DNA of 64,000 nucleotides from assembly GCA_018806915.1 (NCBI GenBank), contig JAGKQI010000033.1, positions 372,001 through 436,000 of the forward strand, written 5' to 3'. Positions 10,182-19,174 of the stretch are shown piece by piece. This DNA is from Phytophthora colocasiae. Lineage: Eukaryota > Oomycota > Peronosporomycetes > Peronosporales > Peronosporaceae. The position numbers were made by a program, and so were the translations under genes. Numbering within the stretch: the stretch's first letter is position 1; every line of letters starts with the position of its first letter. The notes under the pieces are model-generated. The model was not told where the DNA came from. It saw only the letters and a list, made by a program, of their open reading frames with translations, and did not search any database.

Positions 10182-12045
10182 TAACACGCGGCCAGAGTCT
10201 GAAAATCCAATGTCCGAAGATCACAGCATCTCTCAGACTCAGATGTCAGACGTGCCAATTCCCAGTGTCATTGGGACCTCAGACGACCAGTCGTCGGGTT
10301 TCCAGACTTCACGAGGAAGCTCCACGGACTCGTCCTTGATGTCCATGAGTCGAGGGGCGGCATCACATATGCCGCCGCCCACAGGAAGTCTGGCGTTAAT
10401 CGCTCAAGGTGCTGACATGGGAGGAACAGTCTCTGAAGGCATGGGGATCCAAGTGACGCGAACGCTGTTACCAGTGAAACCGGAGTCCGAGGATGTCGAC
10501 ATGCCGGAAGAGAAACCGGAGGTGCTGGACGCGAAATCTGGAAACCAGGTGTCTGTCGGAAGTTCTTCACGGGATTCCAGACAATTGGCTCCGGAGATTC
10601 CCCCTGTGTCTGTCTCCACTCGAAGCGAAAGTCACCAAAGCCACCGCCAAAGTGTGAAGAGTGAAGACCTTCTAAGATCACCGTCTCGACGCTTGAGTTC
10701 CATCGCGTCGAGTCGTACGAAGTCTGAAGCTCGAAGTTCTCAGAGATCAGGGCCTGCCCAGATCGAGTTGAACGTCATGAGGCAACAGCAGGAGTGGCAA
10801 AGCCGGATGGAGCAAGCGCAGATGGAGTTCTTGGCCCGGGAACGCTTGGAGTCCATGGAACGCGATTGTCGTCGAGAGCAACGTGACTTGGAGGCAAGAC
10901 GCGAGATTCAGACGCTCACTGAGCGCTTGCTGAAGTCCGAAAATGCGAGGCTGGAAGCTGATAGACGTGCCGACGACGCTGAAGAACGCAGAAGTCTGGT
11001 ATCCGAGAGTAAACTCAGGAATCGCAGCGTGGCAGAGTTGGAAACTCTGAAATCGGAGCTTCGGAACTCTGAAAACCAACGTCTGAAATCAGAGTTTACC
11101 GAACGCTGGCGACAAAGAGAGGCTGAGACGGAGGGCGAACGTGCACGTGCGACTGACGAGATGAAAAGAGACTGGATTTCTCAAATGGAAGCCTTACAGC
11201 AGCGAATGAAAGTCATGGAAGCCGAGCGCGACAGGGAGAAAGAAAGTTCTCAGAACATGCAACGGTTTCAAGCCGGCCAGTTGAGAAACCTTCGAGCGAC
11301 ATTATCCCAAGTTCAAGAGGCGCGAAGGGTCGGTCACCCTGATTCAGCAACTTCAAGCCAAGTGTTACAAACAGACAACCCTGAAGTTGCAACTATGTAT
11401 CCAGTATCAGGGTCGGAAATCAGAAGTGACGCAAGAAGGGTTGGGGTTAAACCCATGTCACATTCACCGGCTCTCAAGACGGAATCTCGAGAGGTTGCAA
11501 CCTTCCAGCAAGGCACCCCTGCGCGAAGCGCGGGGACGAAGCGAGTAAAGGCCGAGAGGAATGGCGGCGCTACTACTGCTACGGCCACCCAGGTGACTCA
11601 AGCGACTTCGGTGACGGAGACCAAGGGTGATACTAGACGTGCGCCTACTCCGAGAAGAGATCCGCCGCAGAAAACTGAAACTAGACGGCCTAATGGAGAT
11701 CGAAGGGCGTCCCGCAGAGTGAAGCGTCATGATAGAGCACCAGACTCTGGTGGAGACTCTGACGATTCAAGTTCAGATTCTGCGAGCTCGTCATCGGAGA
11801 ACTCAGAACCAGGTGAAGTGGTGAATCTGACGGCAGCAACTCCAGCACAAGCCGGAACCACACTTCTGACGCTAAGGCCGTTCATGAACTCGAACAACCT
11901 TGGGGAATTCGACCCCAGAGCTACCCTTAGGGAACGTGTCCACTGGTGGGAGCGGTTTACGAATATGGCTTCTCAAGGAGGTTGGTCGACTAAGACGCGC
12001 ATCCAGGAACTTAAGTTGAAGCTCCCTGTGTCTGCGCGAGACTAG
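10057..12045 (+). CDS. Gypsy 2 gag, middle part with coiled coil and capsid start
   Basis: A long Ser-rich, acidic region, then a strongly charged coiled coil (about 10,760-11,330; heptad-like runs of Glu, Arg, Leu and Gln), a basic stretch, and the beginning of a retrotransposon gag capsid domain (about 11,870-12,045: LRPFMNSNNLGEFD and RVHWWERFTNMA). It stops at TAG (12,043-12,045) in the middle of that domain. The next ORF continues in the same frame with capsid sequence, so the TAG is a premature stop, plausibly TGG to TAG. The effective start at 10,057 is doubtful because the frame probably follows the preceding ORF through a frameshift. Confidence 0.6.
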   Translation: MVPAVTSRRSPSASPRPQIPSTPSALSTPSLSSLPQYESRSDNTRPESENPMSEDHSISQTQMSDVPIPSVIGTSDDQSSGFQTSRGSSTDSSLMSMSRGAASHMPPPTGSLALIAQGADMGGTVSEGMGIQVTRTLLPVKPESEDVDMPEEKPEVLDAKSGNQVSVGSSSRDSRQLAPEIPPVSVSTRSESHQSHRQSVKSEDLLRSPSRRLSSIASSRTKSEARSSQRSGPAQIELNVMRQQQEWQSRMEQAQMEFLARERLESMERDCRREQRDLEARREIQTLTERLLKSENARLEADRRADDAEERRSLVSESKLRNRSVAELETLKSELRNSENQRLKSEFTERWRQREAETEGERARATDEMKRDWISQMEALQQRMKVMEAERDREKESSQNMQRFQAGQLRNLRATLSQVQEARRVGHPDSATSSQVLQTDNPEVATMYPVSGSEIRSDARRVGVKPMSHSPALKTESREVATFQQGTPARSAGTKRVKAERNGGATTATATQVTQATSVTETKGDTRRAPTPRRDPPQKTETRRPNGDRRASRRVKRHDRAPDSGGDSDDSSSDSASSSSENSEPGEVVNLTAATPAQAGTTLLTLRPFMNSNNLGEFDPRATLRERVHWWERFTNMASQGGWSTKTRIQELKLKLPVSARD

Positions 12046-13026
12046 TTTAACCAGCTTCCCAAAAGTGTGTCCCGTGACTGGAAAGAGCTGTCCTCAGAGT
12101 TCAAGAAACGTTATTGCAAAGCTCGGTCCTCGTATTCTGAGAGATACTTCACTATGGCTATGAAAGACTCTGAGACTCCGCTTGAATTTTTCTACCGACT
12201 TAATTCTGCCGCTGGAAAAGCTGACATCGATTTCCGGAAGTCGTCCAAGCGTCTTGAGAAGCATGTACTACGATTCATCACGAAGGTTAAGGATGCACGC
12301 CTGAAAACGTCGCTGCAAGGTCAGAGATTTCGACGAATTTCAGACTTGGAATATGCGTTGCAGCAAGATGAAGATGTGTGGCGAACTGGCGACCAAGAGA
12401 TGACCCCTGCCAAGTCTCGGGATTTCCGGGCTGACAATATTCCGCGAGGACAGTTCAAGCCCAAGCGTGTGCATCGGACTTATGTCGCAAGGGATGTGGA
12501 TTCTGAAGACTATGACTCTGAAAACTCAGAAAATCATAAGGAATCTCTGAAATCCAATCAGGATGCCAGAGATCAGACGGGTGATTCCAGAACTCCAAGT
12601 GCGACTTCAGAGTCTACCCGTGATGAAAGTACTGCGCAGGCATCTTCGAACAATTCAAAGGCTACACCAAGTGCAGATTGGACGCAGACTCTGACGAATG
12701 AGGTATATCGAGTGATGGATAACATGGGATGGCGTCCGCCGCCCCAGTCCCCGTCTGGATCGTCAGGTCAGGGGTTCCACCAAAGGCGTCATGAGAATGG
12801 TGGTTACTGGAACAAGTTCTGTGAAAAATGTCAACGCTCAGGACACTCAGAAGAAGATTGCTGGAGAGACGTCACGTGTGTCCGATGTCAGGAAAAGGGA
12901 CACCCGAGTCGAATGTGTCGGATGCCACCCTGTGAAGTATGTGGAAGAGTACACCCTGGAAAACCCTGTGAAGATCTGAAAACTCTGGAAGCACTCAAGC
13001 AACTCGCTCGACAAGGCGCACTCTAG
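12046..13026 (+). CDS. Gypsy 2 gag, C-terminal capsid and zinc knuckles
   Basis: Same-frame continuation after the TAG at 12,045. It starts with the second half of the gag domain (LPKSVSRDWKELSSEF, FYRLNSAAGKA), followed by an acidic/Ser linker and a nucleocapsid part. Two classic CX2CX4HX4C knuckles are visible (C-EK-C...H...C at about 12,822-12,861 and C-VR-C...H...C at about 12,879-12,918), followed by a third Cys-rich segment (CEVCGRVHPGKPC). These bind genomic RNA in packaging. The frame ends at 13,026; pol begins about 120 bp later in a separate ORF. Confidence 0.75.
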   Translation, partial: FNQLPKSVSRDWKELSSEFKKRYCKARSSYSERYFTMAMKDSETPLEFFYRLNSAAGKADIDFRKSSKRLEKHVLRFITKVKDARLKTSLQGQRFRRISDLEYALQQDEDVWRTGDQEMTPAKSRDFRADNIPRGQFKPKRVHRTYVARDVDSEDYDSENSENHKESLKSNQDARDQTGDSRTPSATSESTRDESTAQASSNNSKATPSADWTQTLTNEVYRVMDNMGWRPPPQSPSGSSGQGFHQRRHENGGYWNKFCEKCQRSGHSEEDCWRDVTCVRCQEKGHPSRMCRMPPCEVCGRVHPGKPCEDLKTLEALKQLARQGAL

Positions 13027-13148
13027 GACATGCCGAACCACCTACGGGAGAAACTCCTGAGTGATGAGGCAGACTCTGGGAAGCCGTTAAACTAATATGC
13101 CCGTCGGATGGGGATCCGAAACGCGCCGGGCATGGCGTTACCCCAGAG

Positions 13149-14672
13149 TTGTGTGTTCTAGTGTGCGTAGGGCCAGAGCTGAGAAAGATTCACGATAACA
13201 CTCAACAATGCATGACTACTTTTGCCCAAGAATCGACCATACCTTCTGGAAACTCAGGGAACGAGCTACCTGAGATCGCCGACGACGCCGACCCGACACC
13301 AGACGACTCAGTGTCGTTCAGGTTGAAGGATGGCGAGTGTTATGGCTGGTGGGAAGATAACTACCCTGATCGGTCAAAGAGGGATGTGGTGATGGTGTAT
13401 GGTGCTGTGAATGACCATCGGACCAAGATTCTCTTGGATACTGGTGCGACCATAAATATTCTGAGTTACGACTTTGCGCGTAAGCTCGGACTCAGACTTA
13501 AGTCGCACAAGCAGACCAAGGTGTCAGGAATGGGTGGTGTCCCAACATATATTGGTGCCAGCGCTGAGATCAAATTGACGCTTGGGCCAAGAGTGGTATA
13601 TATTGTGGATGTTTGGGTCGCGAATATCGGTGAAGGAATTGGCGTGCTTCTGGGAATGGGTTTTATGTTTGCTGCTGGAGTGAGAATTAGTGCTCGTGAA
13701 GGTCTGGTGTCGTTACCAGACGAGGTAGTGGTGATGATGTGTAATTGGGAACCTGGTGATCACATTGGTCGTAACAGGTCGGTTAGACCCAGCGAGGCTG
13801 TCCTTCTGAGTCCGGGTGAGGAGTTTATTGTCCGAATTGACTATGGCCCAACGAACCCCCAGAGGGAAGTCGTGTGGGCCGGACGCGGTGACCGCTGGGT
13901 TACCCAGCTGATCTATGCGGCCCGATCTTGGCCCGTGGCCGTTCGCGTGGTAAACATCTCTGATAAAAACACGTGGGTCAATGAACTTTCTGATGTCGCG
14001 AGGATCGTGGAATATGGTTTCTTCCCAAGGCATGGACGTTTCGTGCGTCCAGGTTCCGCTGCCTATCGTGATTGGGAGGTTCTGATTCTGGAAAGCACCC
14101 CGTCACCAGAGACTAAGAAACGTATGAAGAGAGAGGCGGAGTTGGAGGCTCTGATGCCGCAGCCCCCGTGTGTAGATCGCCCGGACTACCCATGGCCGAC
14201 TGAAATACTGCAACGTCCAAGGTTTGACAACGCTCGAGTGCAGTTCGTGAAACCAGAGTCACCACCGACCGTGAAACGAGTACGCTTCGCCCTGGATGCA
14301 TTCACCCAGACGGAGGATGGTTGCTCCGGTGAGTCAACGGGAAGTACGGACATCAGTACAGATACCAGAGATTTGGAAACATCCTCTGAAAGTACTCCAC
14401 ATACAGACCCTGGTGACTCGTCCGTTGTTATTGCCGGTGACGTCCTTGACTCAAAGCCTGAGTGTCTCTTAGGTGACTCTCAGACCCCTGAGTTACCCGC
14501 GGATGATTTCGACCTAATGGACGAATCCTGGGATATTCCCATTCAGGGGATGCCTGGAACGCCTGCGGAAAGATTACGAGTGGAATACGAGCGGTGCATG
14601 AATGTTTCGAATGAAGAATTGGACTTGGAGCCAGGTGTATATATGCGAGAAGGCACGGAACTCCTCGCTTAA
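13149..14672 (+). CDS. Gypsy 2 aspartic protease region
   Basis: A 507-residue ORF holding a retroviral-type aspartic protease at residues about 85-190: hydrophobic-hydrophobic-DTGATINIL for the active-site loop, and later IGVLLGMGFM, matching the second conserved segment of this fold. It would cut the Gag-Pol polyprotein. The rest is a linker rich in Ser, Thr and Asp. The ORF ends with TAA at 14,670-14,672, and RT follows in the same frame 18 bases later, so the stop interrupts what was one polyprotein (CAA to TAA would explain it). Confidence 0.75.
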   Translation: MCVLVCVGPELRKIHDNTQQCMTTFAQESTIPSGNSGNELPEIADDADPTPDDSVSFRLKDGECYGWWEDNYPDRSKRDVVMVYGAVNDHRTKILLDTGATINILSYDFARKLGLRLKSHKQTKVSGMGGVPTYIGASAEIKLTLGPRVVYIVDVWVANIGEGIGVLLGMGFMFAAGVRISAREGLVSLPDEVVVMMCNWEPGDHIGRNRSVRPSEAVLLSPGEEFIVRIDYGPTNPQREVVWAGRGDRWVTQLIYAARSWPVAVRVVNISDKNTWVNELSDVARIVEYGFFPRHGRFVRPGSAAYRDWEVLILESTPSPETKKRMKREAELEALMPQPPCVDRPDYPWPTEILQRPRFDNARVQFVKPESPPTVKRVRFALDAFTQTEDGCSGESTGSTDISTDTRDLETSSESTPHTDPGDSSVVIAGDVLDSKPECLLGDSQTPELPADDFDLMDESWDIPIQGMPGTPAERLRVEYERCMNVSNEELDLEPGVYMREGTELLA

Positions 14673-14690
14673 TTACGTGACCAACTGGTC

Positions 14691-16298
14691 ATGTTGCCTG
14701 AGCTGGAAGAATTGACACCAGAGTGTGATATCGACAGCGCTGATGTTGGAGAACCAGGAAAGACGACCCCAGAAATGGAGAAGAAACTGCGTGATATTCT
14801 GAGGTATCACAGGAAAATATTCCTGGGAGATGGCAATGCAGCACCCGCACCGGCAAGGGGCGTGGTCTGTGATCTGGATGTGGGAGATGCCAAGCCGGTA
14901 GCTCAACGTCCGAGATCCGTCGCCCCTCATCTCATGCTGAAGGTGTACGAGCTTCTAAAGAAACTCCTAGAAACTGGTTTGATCGAGTACCCTAACTCCC
15001 CGTGGGCATCTCCTATTGTGATCGTTCTCAAGAAGAATGGTGTTGACATACGAATGTGCATCGACTATGGCATCGTGAATGGCTTCATTCAACTGTCACG
15101 TTACCCTCTACCTCTTATTGACGATCTCTTAATTGGTTTTGAGGCTGCCATGTGGTTCATGAGCCTGGATATGGCTAGCGGTTTCTGGGCGATCAGGATG
15201 ACGGAGCGCGCACGACTGATATCAGCTTTCATTTGCCCGTTTGGGCATTTTCAGTGGGTAAGGATGCCGTTTGGTCTGAAGAACGCCCCTCTTGTGTATC
15301 AGGCTATGTTAGACAATTGCCTGTGGGGATTCGTGAGACTGTCACCAGAAGAAGAAGCTGAAGTTGATGCGGAGGTTCTGGAATTCCTACAACTCCAGCC
15401 TCAGGACTCTGAGAAGCATCTTTCAGACTCTGAGAACCATACTCCGATTTCAGAGATGCCAGCACTCACAAGTCAGATGACCGTCTTTCAGAGGAATATT
15501 CCCGTCCCCACATGCATGGGCCCAGTCCTGGGGAGGAGTTCATACATCGACGACATCGCACATGGAGCACCGACTTGGGACCAATTATGTGACGACTTGA
15601 ACGCCCTGCTTTTCAGACTTCGCTATTGGAATATTTCTGTGAGTTTGCCCAAGAGCGAGTTCGGGAAGCTGTCGATACCGTACCTATCCCACGAAATCAG
15701 TGCCGAGGGTCTGAGGGCAACACCCAAGATTGTCAAAGGAGTTGAAGAACTGCCATTTCCGTCTACGTTGAAGGGAGTTCAGAGTTTCATGGGAAGCCTC
15801 AACTATTACAACAAGTTTATTGAGGATTTACCGGTGATCGCTGCTACTCTCTATGAGTTGACAGACGAGCAGATTCGTGCTGGACGAGACCTGACTCGTG
15901 CGAAAGAGGCATTCGAGATTCTGAAACGCAAGATAGTCTCTACCCCACTACTCCGACATCCAGACCGAACCAGACCGTTTGTTGTCATCCCGCATGCGAG
16001 CCCTTGGGCTGCTTCAGCAGTCTTGGGACAAGAATATGAGGGAATAATACACCCGGTCCGGTTCACGGGTCGTGTCCTGAACGACGCCGAACTCAGGTAT
16101 CATATCGCTGAGAAGGAAGTGATTGCGATCCTCAGACTTTTGGAAAACTTCAGAGCTCTGGTGGAGTCAAGTCCGGTGATTGTGTTTTATACCAGATACT
16201 CTGTCCTGAAATGGTTGCTGACATCGAGTTCCACCGACGGCAGAAACGTCAAGTGGGGTCTGAAGTTGTCGCAGTGGAATTCGCCGGATTCAGCGTGA
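14691..16298 (+). CDS. Gypsy 2 reverse transcriptase and first RNase H
   Basis: RT palm motifs are clear: WASPIVIVLKKNG, MCIDYGIVN, FMSLDMASGFW (catalytic Asp), MPFGLKNAP and YIDD at 15,544-15,555 (two catalytic Asp). An extra block of about 65 residues, acidic and Ser-rich, lies between the MPFGLKNAP and YIDD motifs. Thumb/connection and a Ty3-type RNase H follow (PFVVIPHASPWAASAVL, ELRYHIAEKEVIAIL). The frame is lost just after LKLSQWN near 16,275; the original frame resumes as IRRIQRDEDG one register away, indicating a small deletion. RT copies the RNA and RNase H degrades the hybrid strand. Confidence 0.85.
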   Translation: MLPELEELTPECDIDSADVGEPGKTTPEMEKKLRDILRYHRKIFLGDGNAAPAPARGVVCDLDVGDAKPVAQRPRSVAPHLMLKVYELLKKLLETGLIEYPNSPWASPIVIVLKKNGVDIRMCIDYGIVNGFIQLSRYPLPLIDDLLIGFEAAMWFMSLDMASGFWAIRMTERARLISAFICPFGHFQWVRMPFGLKNAPLVYQAMLDNCLWGFVRLSPEEEAEVDAEVLEFLQLQPQDSEKHLSDSENHTPISEMPALTSQMTVFQRNIPVPTCMGPVLGRSSYIDDIAHGAPTWDQLCDDLNALLFRLRYWNISVSLPKSEFGKLSIPYLSHEISAEGLRATPKIVKGVEELPFPSTLKGVQSFMGSLNYYNKFIEDLPVIAATLYELTDEQIRAGRDLTRAKEAFEILKRKIVSTPLLRHPDRTRPFVVIPHASPWAASAVLGQEYEGIIHPVRFTGRVLNDAELRYHIAEKEVIAILRLLENFRALVESSPVIVFYTRYSVLKWLLTSSSTDGRNVKWGLKLSQWNSPDSA

Positions 16299-16416
16299 TG
16301 AAGACGGACTCCCAGCTATACTTGGCGCAGGCATTACCCCCCGGGAGCATCTGGACGAAGTCTCTGAAAATCTGATCCCAGTCAAGGGGCGAGTCAAGCC
16401 GCCAGTTCCTATCAGT

Positions 16417-17034
16417 GTGGAAATGTTGGAAGCGGATTATCAGGGTTATGTTCTGAGTTTCGACGGTGCCGCAAAGACGTCTACTCGTTTGGGAAGCTGT
16501 GGGTGTATACTCTGGAAACTCCCGGGGTGGAGTGTTCTGGAAGCCCGAGGGTTTCCCCTGACGGATGTCACGGTGAATGACTCAGAGTACTGTGGCCTGA
16601 ATTATGGTCTGAAGATGGCACTCGACCACGGAATACAGGAGTTGGTGGTTGTGGGAGATTCGCGCATCGCGATACAACAGGCCCAGGGACTAATCAACTG
16701 CAATCAGCCTAACTTGCAACGGAGGTTGGCCGAATTTAAGTCTCTGAAAACCAAGTTTCAGACTCTGAAGTTGGTGCATGTGAAGCGCGAGTTCAACCAA
16801 GCGGCGGATTATCTGACCTCGAAGACTTTGACCCTTGGGGAAGCTTGGCGAGTACAAGATGAGGATGAACTTATGCACCTGCGACTGGTATCCAAGGTTC
16901 ATGAGAGACTGATGAAGCCTCGCCCCGTCCCGAACATGGAAGCTCAAGAGTCAAAGATACCAGACTCTGAAAATCATAATGCGTCTCCAGAGTCTGAAGA
17001 TGCTCCTGGTCCGGAGTCCGCACCCCTGCCTTGA
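16417..17034 (+). CDS. Gypsy 2 second RNase H domain
   Basis: An additional type I RNase H (residues about 5-140). The visible acidic catalytic pattern is LSFDGAAKTS (D), NDSEYCGL (E), VVVGDSRI (D) and REFNQAADYLT (D), plus the typical loop around LINCNQPN. This is distinct from the Ty3 RNase H upstream. A second, separately acquired RNase H in Gypsy elements is established knowledge for some plant and oomycete lineages. Coding sense in this frame runs back to about 16,280 without a start codon, so it was part of the polyprotein. It ends at TGA 17,032-17,034, again in frame with the integrase that follows (CGA to TGA is possible). Confidence 0.8.
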   Translation: MEMLEADYQGYVLSFDGAAKTSTRLGSCGCILWKLPGWSVLEARGFPLTDVTVNDSEYCGLNYGLKMALDHGIQELVVVGDSRIAIQQAQGLINCNQPNLQRRLAEFKSLKTKFQTLKLVHVKREFNQAADYLTSKTLTLGEAWRVQDEDELMHLRLVSKVHERLMKPRPVPNMEAQESKIPDSENHNASPESEDAPGPESAPLP

Positions 17035-17046
17035 TCGGTCAGAGTA

Positions 17047-18789
17047 TTGATTGCTGTAACCCGTGCCCAAGCTCCGCCTGACGATAATCTGCCTGAGGAT
17101 GATGACGAACGAGAACCTTTGGGGCCTTTGGAGTTCCAGGCTGAACGCTGGCGACGGATCAAGGCGCATCAGAGCCACGACCCGTACTTGGTTGAGCTCA
17201 TGAAGTTTCTGAAAGGCGATGTGGGAGATTTACCACGACCCCGAGTCAGGAAACTTGCCAGAGTTGCTGAGGACTTCGTTCTGGATTCTAGAAATATACT
17301 ATATCGCCTGAGTCGCGCTACTCGAGAGCGGCCCCGGGACAATGTTGACGAACTCAGACTGGTGGTTCCCAGAGACTTGTATCCAGACCTGTTGCACTAC
17401 GCTCATGAAGACTACCAAGGTGGACACCAAGGAATCAGGAGAACCTTTGAGAAGCTGAGTTCGGAGTTTTACTGGTTGGGTATGTATGCCGATGTGGAGA
17501 GATTCGTGAAGGAATGTGTGGACTGTGCCAGTGGCAAGGGGCGACCCCCGAATCCTGGACCGTCACCTGGGAATATTGAGTCCAGCCGGCCGTTTGAAGT
17601 GGTGTCTATGGATTTTGTAACCCACATGCCGAAATCAGCACGTGGAAACACGTTTCTCTTGCTGTTCCAGGATATGTTTTCAGGATACGTGATGTGCAAG
17701 CCGATGAGTGTCACCACTGCTCAAGATGTAGCAGAGGCCTATGAGGAACGCGTTTTCAGAAACTTTGGAGCTAGCTCTCTGATTCGTCATGATCAAGATC
17801 CTCGCTTCATGAGTGAGGTGTTCAAATGTTTCAGAGAGCTTTTGGGTAGCAGACAACGAGCTACTCTAGGATATCGACCTCAAGCCAATGGCCAGCAGGA
17901 GCGATCAGTACAAACTGTGGTGCGCGCAATTAAGGCATATATCTCTGAAGCTTATCAGAGTGATTGGGATGACCATGCTGAACGACTGATGTTCGCTTTG
18001 AATACGTCATTCGATGCCACCCGTCTGGAAACGCCTTTCTACCTGGTACATGGTTGGGATGCTCACGGGACGGTGTCCGCTATGCTTGGACCCAAGCCAT
18101 CGACGGCTCAGGAGCGAACTGCGTACGAATGGAGGCGGAAGATGCAACGAGACAATAGCTATGCTCTGACATGTGCCGAAGATCTCCAGAAGAAGGCAAA
18201 GCGTGACCGGTCTGAAGAACAGACCAGAAAATGGAACGAGTTATCAGAGCGTCTGAAGTCAGGTTTCGCTATAGGCGACGCTGTATGGCTCTACATCCCT
18301 AAGGTACAAACGGGATTGAGCAGAAAACTAGCACACATGTGGCACGGACCCTTCAGGATCGAGGAGATGCTGGACGATTTCAGAGTACGACTCAAGGTTG
18401 AAGATACCGGCTACCGCGTGAACCCCTGGGTCCATGTGAGCCGTCTGAAGCCAAGGGCTCTGTTCCCCAGACGACCCACGGTGGAACTCCAGATTCCAGA
18501 AGATGATGATTTTGACGCCGCCCTGTTATCAGAAGATAGTTGGGAACCTGATATTGAAAACGGCGAGTATGAAGTGGAGAAGATTCTGGATACCCGTTGG
18601 AACAAGCGTACCAGGACGTCCAGACGCCTGCGCGAATATTTGATTAAGTGGAAAGGTTACGATGAAACTGAGTGGTTACCATTATCGAGGTTGAACTGTG
18701 GAGCATTACTTTACGAATTCAACCAGAGTGCACGAGCACGAGCCCGTTTTCAGGCGATGCAGGCTGGAGACGATCACCCCAGAGTCTAA
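17047..18789 (+). CDS. Gypsy 2 integrase with C-terminal chromodomain
   Basis: Zinc-binding HHCC region: H-X-HEDYQGGHQGIRRT...C-VDC (about 17,395-17,529). The catalytic DDE core has D in VSMDFVTHMP, D in IRHDQDPRF and E in ANGQQERSVQ. The C-terminal region includes GDAVWLYIP and VHVSRLKP, followed by a chromodomain (about 18,570-18,720: YEVEKILD...YLIKWKGYDETEWLPLS). It inserts the cDNA, with the chromodomain probably directing it to methylated histone. This ORF looks intact and is in frame with the RNase H ORF 13 bases upstream. Confidence 0.9.
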   Translation: MIAVTRAQAPPDDNLPEDDDEREPLGPLEFQAERWRRIKAHQSHDPYLVELMKFLKGDVGDLPRPRVRKLARVAEDFVLDSRNILYRLSRATRERPRDNVDELRLVVPRDLYPDLLHYAHEDYQGGHQGIRRTFEKLSSEFYWLGMYADVERFVKECVDCASGKGRPPNPGPSPGNIESSRPFEVVSMDFVTHMPKSARGNTFLLLFQDMFSGYVMCKPMSVTTAQDVAEAYEERVFRNFGASSLIRHDQDPRFMSEVFKCFRELLGSRQRATLGYRPQANGQQERSVQTVVRAIKAYISEAYQSDWDDHAERLMFALNTSFDATRLETPFYLVHGWDAHGTVSAMLGPKPSTAQERTAYEWRRKMQRDNSYALTCAEDLQKKAKRDRSEEQTRKWNELSERLKSGFAIGDAVWLYIPKVQTGLSRKLAHMWHGPFRIEEMLDDFRVRLKVEDTGYRVNPWVHVSRLKPRALFPRRPTVELQIPEDDDFDAALLSEDSWEPDIENGEYEVEKILDTRWNKRTRTSRRLREYLIKWKGYDETEWLPLSRLNCGALLYEFNQSARARARFQAMQAGDDHPRV

Positions 18790-19174
18790 TGACTCTGAAA
18801 ACACATCTGGAAGTCTGATATCTGAAGGATTTCAGCCATTGACCTTCAGAGAATGATAATCTGAGTGCGTGTTTTCAGAGACCTATTTCTGAAATTCATG
18901 CGTTTGGATATGTGATCGACCATGTTGCTGCTTATATAAAACGACTGTGTGAATGTGAATATGGAAGTGAGTTTGTGGAGAATTAAGTACTGGAGGATAC
19001 GAGGTTATGAACAATGAGATGATGAGAAGAAGTGTGATTACGTGGAGTGATATTGAAAGATTAAGGGATTAGGAAGCTACACTGAGGCCGGGGATTTACG
19101 TCACAAATGCAGACAACTATTTGGCTTCTCGAAGATGCAGCCTTCCCGTGGGCACCATGGTGGACACCTGAGCT
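18790..19174. other. convergence zone between Gypsy 2 pol and antisense region
   Basis: No ORF. It contains several TCTGAAA and TTTCAGAG words and a TATATAAAA run at about 18,934-18,942. It presumably holds the 3' untranslated parts of both convergent transcripts; no poly(A) signal can be assigned with confidence. Confidence 0.5.
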
